Origin: a virus
Reading direction: 5' to 3' (one strand)
Virus record (IMG/VR): IMGVR_UViG_3300006874_000111
Location: 1-26,394 of that record
DNA length: 26,394 bases
The notes under the pieces are model-generated. The model was not told the DNA's origin and did not search any database. It saw nothing but the letters and a program-made list of their open reading frames with translations. Position 1 is the stretch's first letter, and every line of letters begins with the position of its first letter. A program made the position numbers and the translations under genes. Shown piece after piece: positions 22,653 to 26,394 of this stretch.

Positions 22653-22660
22653 AATTTATC
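22653..22660 (-). promoter_or_regulatory. Weak late-promoter-like octamer GATAAATT
   Basis: GATAAATT followed by ATT and ATG on the minus strand. One mismatch to the octamer seen elsewhere and a spacing of only 3 nt make it doubtful, but no other promoter is evident in the 62-bp gap after 22712. Confidence 0.3.
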
Positions 22661-22711
22661 AACCACTAATAATATATAGTAGTTATAGATACTGTTTTAT
22701 GTAATTATTGA

Positions 22712-23026
22712 TTACCAAGATATATTCCAGATTATAGTTTGAGTATCATTTTGCTTGATGTTTACTCCATAACCTAAATCTGTGAAATATTTTTTGACGT
22801 AGTTTAATTGATCTACCTTTGCGGCATCATTTGTAATACTAAAGTATGCTTTGTAATAAGCATTGCTATCAGTCATTGTGGTACCAGACGATACATTTGC
22901 ATAAAGCACACCAGCAGACACATTTGCTAAAATTGCAGTTTCTATACTGCGAACTTCGCCATGAATAGTAATATTATTTCTTGTATCTATTCTTGCATCT
23001 TTAGCATTTGTAAATATACTTGCCAT
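22712..23026 (-). CDS. Conserved-type small phage protein, likely virion-related
   Basis: A 104-residue protein (MASIFTNAKDARIDTRNNITIHGEVRSIETAILANVSAGVLYANVSSGTTMTDS...). The layout, with 'TNAKDARIDTRNN', 'HGEVRSIETAIL' and a C-terminal 'YVKKYFTDLGYGVNIK...TIIWNISW', is a type found among structural genes of T4-like marine phages, but I cannot name a function. It starts 3 nt after the stop of the preceding gene and ends the block that began at 26394. No signal peptide, Cys or catalytic motif is seen. Confidence 0.75.
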   Translation of the reverse strand: MASIFTNAKDARIDTRNNITIHGEVRSIETAILANVSAGVLYANVSSGTTMTDSNAYYKAYFSITNDAAKVDQLNYVKKYFTDLGYGVNIKQNDTQTIIWNISW

Positions 23027-23029
23027 AGT

Positions 23030-23374
23030 TTACGCCTTAATGTCACCTAATGCTTGATCACCTGCCATTTTACCAACATCAACTGATGGTTCAGAATCGG
23101 TCTCAACATCACCACTTAATTCATCTGCGGGTACAATTTTTTCATGATCTGCACTACTTGCAAATCCAGAGTCACGTACCTTTTTTACTAGTGTGTCTAA
23201 GTCTATTAAAAATCCATTCTTTGCTAATAAATCGCGAAACATTTCAGTTGGTATTTCTTTAGCATCCATGCGAGTCATAACCTCAGACGAAAGTAGATCT
23301 TCTATTGCATCTTCTACTTCGTCGTCCCAGGCTTTGCTGGCATAATCCAACAATGTAACTTCGCGAATTAGCAT
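23030..23374 (-). CDS. Acidic hypothetical protein
   Basis: A 114-residue acidic protein beginning MLIREVTLLDYASKAWDDEVEDAIEDLLSSEV. The first 70 residues are helical ('IPTEMFRDLLAKNGFLIDLDTLVKKVRDSGF'), the last 40 are Asp/Glu/Ser/Gly-rich and likely disordered. Its ATG overlaps the stop of the 443-residue upstream gene (TAATG). Similar short phrases (LLxxV, an acidic ALGD/GD-rich tail) appear in that neighbour, suggesting they work together, perhaps in capsid or prohead assembly; that is inference from position. No family recognised. Confidence 0.75.
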   Translation of the reverse strand: MLIREVTLLDYASKAWDDEVEDAIEDLLSSEVMTRMDAKEIPTEMFRDLLAKNGFLIDLDTLVKKVRDSGFASSADHEKIVPADELSGDVETDSEPSVDVGKMAGDQALGDIKA

Positions 23375-24705
23375 TAAATTTCTGCTCTACCTAATGGTTC
23401 TTCTTCAGGGCCAGCACTTGCAGGAATGTTATCTTCTAGATCATCTTGCGGCTCATTTAACCCTAAGTCTGAATCCATGTCACCACCTAATTCACCAGTG
23501 TCGCCTAATGCTCCATCTGCCGGCATAGCATCACCAGATAGTTCTGCAACTGCTTGATCAAATCCTGCTTTAATTGCTTTACTTGCTTCAAGATGTTGTG
23601 ATAATAATCCGTTGATGTTATCAGAGAAACTAAGTGCTTTATCAGCACCCATTTCGCCACGTACTTGATCAGCAATAGCAGGTAAGTCTTCGTTCATCAT
23701 ACGACCTAGTCTTTCTACTTGATCTTGAATATCATCTGCTAATGCACGTACAGCCATAACAACTTCTGCTTCTTCGACGTTTACTTCTTCAGCAATCATT
23801 TCACTTAAGATATCATCAAACATGCTGTCAAATGCTTCTTTGACTTTGTCTTGTTTATTTTCTTTTACGGACTCAGTTTTACTCATTGCATCTTTAACTT
23901 CTTCTGGTTTCATGCCAAGTTCTTTTGCAATTTCTTCTATGCTCTTACCATCTGCTTTAAGTTTGTGCATGTATTGAATGCTATCATTTAATTTTCTTTC
24001 TGCAATTTTGCGACCAAACATTTGAATACCATTTACCATAGCATCTTCGTCGAGACCATTAAGGAAACCAACCACTGCGTCTCTGCTTTTACCTGATACT
24101 TCTGCAAATAAGCCTAACTTTTCTTCAATAGCGTCATAACTGCTAGTGTCTACCATTTCGATACCAATCTCTTTAGCAAGTTCTGCTAATAGACGTTCGT
24201 TAAGTTCAGTATCTGCTTGGTTCTCAACACTTGACATAATTGAACCACTTCCACACTCGTCCATATAATCTTTTGCCGCTTTGATAATAATGTGCTTGAT
24301 GTGATCATCGTCATATGCAAAACGATTATCCATTCTATAACGATTCATGCATTCACCACATGCTTCGTCCATAGTGTAGCCGCTGTCCATTAATGTGCGA
24401 ACACTGTCACTGATCATGCCTTTCATTTCCATATACTTTGGAGACTCAGCATACATACCTTCCAATAACATAGTGTCAATGGCATCTCTGATACCCAAGA
24501 ACTTTGCGTACTCAGGTTCTAGTTGAAACTTTTTATTGCTGTTGCGAAGTTTGACTACAGCCAAATTAGCAGTTTCTTTAAGTTCAAGTAATTTTCTTTT
24601 TGGCAAAAATGACTTCTTGAAAGAAACACCAAACTCTTCGCCCAACATTTTAGTAATTTTGCCTAACTTAACGTTAGGTGTTGGATTTAATTGATTTAAT
24701 AACAT
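23374..24705 (-). CDS. Conserved-type phage protein, probable virion or assembly component
   Basis: A 443-residue mostly helical, acidic protein (MLLNQLNPTPNVKLGKITKMLGEEFGVSFKK...). It contains 'DEACGECMNRYRMD' and 'DYMDECGSGS', giving three Cys in a limited region (no clear zinc motif), an HTH-like 'SIEEIAKELGMKPEEVKDAMSK' around residue 255-275, and a disordered acidic tail rich in GD and EE. Proteins of this type occur among structural genes of marine T4-like phages, without known function. SD AGGAAA precedes ATG and a GATAAATA octamer lies upstream, so it is late. The HTH-like segment may be a plain helical hairpin rather than DNA-binding. Confidence 0.78.
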   Translation of the reverse strand: MLLNQLNPTPNVKLGKITKMLGEEFGVSFKKSFLPKRKLLELKETANLAVVKLRNSNKKFQLEPEYAKFLGIRDAIDTMLLEGMYAESPKYMEMKGMISDSVRTLMDSGYTMDEACGECMNRYRMDNRFAYDDDHIKHIIIKAAKDYMDECGSGSIMSSVENQADTELNERLLAELAKEIGIEMVDTSSYDAIEEKLGLFAEVSGKSRDAVVGFLNGLDEDAMVNGIQMFGRKIAERKLNDSIQYMHKLKADGKSIEEIAKELGMKPEEVKDAMSKTESVKENKQDKVKEAFDSMFDDILSEMIAEEVNVEEAEVVMAVRALADDIQDQVERLGRMMNEDLPAIADQVRGEMGADKALSFSDNINGLLSQHLEASKAIKAGFDQAVAELSGDAMPADGALGDTGELGGDMDSDLGLNEPQDDLEDNIPASAGPEEEPLGRAEI

Positions 24706-24737
24706 AGTGGTTTCCTATTCATAACTGTAATAGTACT

Positions 24738-24745
24738 TATTTATC
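24738..24745 (-). promoter_or_regulatory. Late promoter octamer GATAAATA
   Basis: ATGATAAATAAGTACTATT on the minus strand, about 32 nt upstream of the ATG at 24705, leaving a leader with SD AGGAAA. It should drive the 24705-22712 gene set. Confidence 0.75.
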
Positions 24746-24770
24746 ATTTTATTGAAAATTGTAAAAGGAC

Positions 24771-25223
24771 TTAGAATAGATTCTTTACTTGCTGTAGAGC
24801 ATGTTTTTGTCTGAGAACACTTTCAATCAACCTGTGGCGAGTGGATTCAAAGCGAAAATCATCTTTTGTAGTTTTCATGGTGTGTCTATAAAACATGCAT
24901 TCGTTTTTGAGATCAACATATTTGTTAATTATTGTTTGAGGACGTCTAAATAAATGTCCTTCTCTAATTGTCGTCTGATGTAATTTTTGCTGGTTTAGAC
25001 GCACACAGAGCACGTTAGCAAGGTTTTTATTAGGAAGGTGTGTCAATACTACCCTTTTTGTAACAGCCTCTATAATCTCAAACATACCAGTACTTTCATT
25101 GTATGAAATTACAAAGACACCACGTTTAGCAACATTTTTTGCAATGTTGTCTAATTTTTTGCTTATAACTCTTTTATTCAATTTTACTTTTTTGTGGGTA
25201 GATCTTGAAGCCAATAACATCAT
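24771..25223 (-). CDS. Conserved-type basic phage protein
   Basis: About 150 residues from ATG 25223 (or the adjacent ATG 25220), chosen because SD AAAGG lies at good spacing; the longer frame to 25292 runs deeper into the neighbour. It is basic: 'THKKVKLNKRVISKKLDNIAKNVAKRGVFVISYNESTGMFEIIEAVTKRVVLTHLP', a small alpha/beta domain, then helices with 'NKYVDLKNECMFYRHTMKTT'. The pattern 'K.KLN..V.KKLD.IA..V...GVFVIS.N..TGMFE.I...TK.VVL..LP' is of a kind found in T4-like marine phages. It overlaps the upstream small gene by 50 bp in another frame. Function is unknown. Confidence 0.75.
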   Translation of the reverse strand: MMLLASRSTHKKVKLNKRVISKKLDNIAKNVAKRGVFVISYNESTGMFEIIEAVTKRVVLTHLPNKNLANVLCVRLNQQKLHQTTIREGHLFRRPQTIINKYVDLKNECMFYRHTMKTTKDDFRFESTRHRLIESVLRQKHALQQVKNLF

Positions 25224-25398
25224 TTTTTCTGACCTTTTGTAGTATATTTCTACAGTACATGTCTTCAGCCATGTATCGAGTTCTTTCGTCAAATTTACTT
25301 ATCGGACAAAACTGTTCAAAATCTATTTTATTGAAAAGACGGGTTTCATCTCTGTTGATAAAACTTAATATACCATCTTTACACTTAACTGCTCTCAT
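25174..25398 (-). CDS. Small hypothetical protein
   Basis: A 74-residue protein (MRAVKCKDGILSFINRDETRLFNKIDFEQFCPISKFDERTRYMAEDMYCRNILQKVRKNDVIGFKIYPQKSKIE) starting 2 nt after the stop of the preceding gene and overlapping the next by 50 bp. It has three Cys and a basic C-terminus; 'DERTRYMAEDMYCRNIL' is an amphipathic helix. No family recognised. The tight junction with the upstream stop and the SD of the next gene inside its 3' part support it as a real gene rather than a shadow. Confidence 0.65.
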   Translation of the reverse strand: MRAVKCKDGILSFINRDETRLFNKIDFEQFCPISKFDERTRYMAEDMYCRNILQKVRKNDVIGFKIYPQKSKIE

Positions 25399-25400
25399 GA

Positions 25401-26078
25401 TTAACCACCGGCATGCATTGCGGCCATATGTGCTTTGTATTTTTTAGTGCCTTTTTTGTGTGGGCTTTTGCCTTCATCTATGTCTAGTTTTGCTACAGCA
25501 TCTTCTATTGCTTTACCTGTATCTCTGCCTTGATAAAATGCTGGCATGTTATCTGCCATGTATGATTCTATTTCATCTTTGTTTGCAAAGTTGTCTAAGC
25601 CTCTTTCTTTAACTAATGCAACTAATATTTCTACTGCTTTTTCTCTGCTGGCACCTTCGCTTAATGGCATTCCTGTTTCAACAAAACTAGCATCTTTACC
25701 TCTGTTTTGCAGAGTTCTAACCATTTTTTGAGCTTGACTTCTAGAAGCAACAACTTTCCATACTTTGCCGTTTATTTTTACAGCATAATTATTTTTTTCA
25801 TTGCGTAATTCATATTCAAGTTCGCGTTTCTTAAAATCACTGATTTCGTTAGTTTTCTTCTTCTTTTTCTTTTCGTCACTGCTGTGACCAAATGTTTTAT
25901 GAACCAATTTGTCTAACTTCTTGTGGAACTCGTCCTCTTGTTTACCTGTAGCATCTTCGTTTTTTTTCTTTTTAGGAAACACAGATGGATTTTTGCGTTT
26001 GATCATTTTGCCCATGGGCATAGCAACACCTGCTATTGCGCCTGCCATTGTTTCGTTTATAATATCTTTAATAAGCAT
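25401..26078 (-). CDS. Lys-rich phage protein with 'KKGTKKYKAHMAAMHAG' C-terminal tag
   Basis: A 225-residue protein. The N-terminus (MLIKDIINETMAGAIAGVAMPMGKM) is a Gly/Ala/Met amphipathic or short hydrophobic helix, followed by a Lys-rich disordered stretch (about 25-75). A small domain 'YAVKINGKVWKVVASRSQAQKMVRTLQNRG' (about 98-130) recalls short alpha/beta domains in phage structural proteins. Another helical unit and the C-terminal 'SPHKKGTKKYKAHMAAMHAG' follow; the latter is familiar at the ends of several marine phage proteins. SD AAGGA lies 12 nt from ATG. It might be a prohead core or protease-related substrate; I have no proof. Confidence 0.75.
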   Translation of the reverse strand: MLIKDIINETMAGAIAGVAMPMGKMIKRKNPSVFPKKKKNEDATGKQEDEFHKKLDKLVHKTFGHSSDEKKKKKKTNEISDFKKRELEYELRNEKNNYAVKINGKVWKVVASRSQAQKMVRTLQNRGKDASFVETGMPLSEGASREKAVEILVALVKERGLDNFANKDEIESYMADNMPAFYQGRDTGKAIEDAVAKLDIDEGKSPHKKGTKKYKAHMAAMHAGG

Positions 26079-26082
26079 AATA

Positions 26083-26394
26083 CTATTTATTCCTTCCGCC
26101 CTTCATGTTGGCACACCAGTGATACATTTTACCACGTTCACCGCTGTATTTTTTTGCTTTTGCACGGAGACTACTCACTGAGCCTTTGCAACTGGCTCCT
26201 GCCTTCTTTACTCGGCCGGGTCTACTCTTGCCTTTCACTTTGCCGTCAGCAAAGTTTTCATCTACTATTCTTTCACCGTCTTTATACTGTGGATGAGTTG
26301 TACGCATCAGTAACTTGTATGCGGCATCACCATCATCAAACTCATCAACTTGCATGACCTTAACAGGTACCTTATGACGTTTTAACCACTGGTT
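26083..26394 (-). CDS. Conserved-type phage protein, 3' part (runs off the window)
   Basis: The open frame continues past the right edge of the window; only 103 codons are visible. The C-terminal 'RPGRVKKAGASCKGSVSSLRAKAKKYSG' followed by 'KMYHWCANMKGGRNK' is a short Cys-containing, basic motif that I have seen at the C-terminus of diverse marine T4-like phage proteins. Upstream is 'VMQVDEFDDGDAAYKLLMRTTHPQY'. The start of the protein is not in view; an internal Met (26355) could be a start but nothing decides it. It reads straight into the next gene with a stop (TAG) 4 nt before ATG. Function is unknown; a structural or packaging-related role is inferred from neighbours. Confidence 0.75.
   Translation of the reverse strand, partial: NQWLKRHKVPVKVMQVDEFDDGDAAYKLLMRTTHPQYKDGERIVDENFADGKVKGKSRPGRVKKAGASCKGSVSSLRAKAKKYSGERGKMYHWCANMKGGRNK
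26084..26091 (-). promoter_or_regulatory. Late-promoter-like octamer AATAAATA, 5 nt before ATG
   Basis: AATAAATA then GTATT then ATG on the minus strand. It lies within the last codons and stop of the upstream gene (GGAATAAATAG), so it may be coincidental; an SD (AAGGA) is also present immediately 5' of it. Confidence 0.35.

Noticed and set aside
23905-23945. DNA-binding helix-turn-helix in the 443-residue protein
   Set aside because: 'SIEEIAKELGMKPEEVKDAM' fits an HTH, but the protein is long, acidic and in a structural gene set, so a regulator call is not supported.
25955-25985. A-rich slippery-looking run in the Lys-rich gene as a programmed frameshift site
   Set aside because: The zero frame is open to a proper C-terminal tag and no alternative frame continues with protein-like sequence.
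1-26394. CRISPR array, insertion sequence, integrase or attachment site
   Set aside because: No direct repeats with regular spacers, no transposase or integrase motifs, and no duplicated tRNA 3' end were seen on either strand.

Overview
The window looks like part of the genome of a T4-like marine myovirus. It is AT-rich and densely packed, with genes joined by TAATG/ATGA overlaps and no bacterial housekeeping genes. It carries a complete phage-style class Ia ribonucleotide reductase cassette (nrdA, nrdB, glutaredoxin), a DexA-like exonuclease, a PAAR spike-tip protein, a very long fibre-like protein with the 'KQDLPxPLxPGExG' N-terminus, and four tRNA genes with encoded CCA. It also has T4-style late-promoter octamers (mostly GATAAATA, AATAAATA or TATAAATA) before many genes, and three near-consensus sigma70 promoters. 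The host cannot be named from this sequence; the composition and gene mix fit marine T4-like phages such as cyanophages and pelagiphages.

Layout. 1-1116 (minus): an early-promoted lipoprotein built on 11-residue repeats, closed by a terminator. 1295-3594 (plus): two tandem paralogous glycosyltransferase-like genes. 3576-6924 (minus): a small hypothetical gene, a DexA-like exonuclease with its own consensus promoter, an SGNH hydrolase-like gene and two GT-A glycosyltransferase-like genes. 6984-7909 (minus): tRNA-Thr, tRNA-Ala, a 2-oxoglutarate/Fe(II) oxygenase, tRNA-Gly and tRNA-Ser. 7937-8417: two small hypothetical genes from divergent late promoters. 8388-9847 (minus): an HExxH metallopeptidase-like gene and a PP-loop asparagine-synthase-like gene. 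9929-12608 (plus): a full-length subtilisin-like protease and a protein that reads like a radical SAM barrel without its cluster cysteines. 12605-16875 (minus): nrdA-nrdB-grx-LSm-like-PAAR. 16947-20381 (minus): an unrecognised gene and the 1002-residue fibre-like protein. 20413-22649 (minus): a PD-(D/E)XK nuclease and two more SGNH-like paralogs. 22712-26394 (minus): six or seven conserved phage genes of unknown, probably virion or assembly, function; the last runs off the window.

How it works together. Sigma70-type promoters drive the lipoprotein, the exonuclease and the nrd operon, as expected of early or middle functions (membrane change, host DNA degradation, dNTP supply). Late octamers precede the structural blocks, the protease and the PP-loop gene. 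The most interesting parts are (i) a hairpin at 11531-11577 whose 3' arm holds the ribosome binding site of the next gene while a late promoter lies across its 5' arm, a T4-lysozyme-like stage-specific translation switch; (ii) late octamers placed exactly 6 nt before ATG codons that lack a good Shine-Dalgarno, suggesting leaderless late mRNAs; (iii) the 8388-12608 cluster of peptidases and ATP-pyrophosphatase/radical-SAM-like proteins; (iv) the hendecad-repeat lipoprotein; and (v) an expansion of three SGNH-like and four glycosyltransferase-like genes, suggesting glycan modification of host surface or virion.
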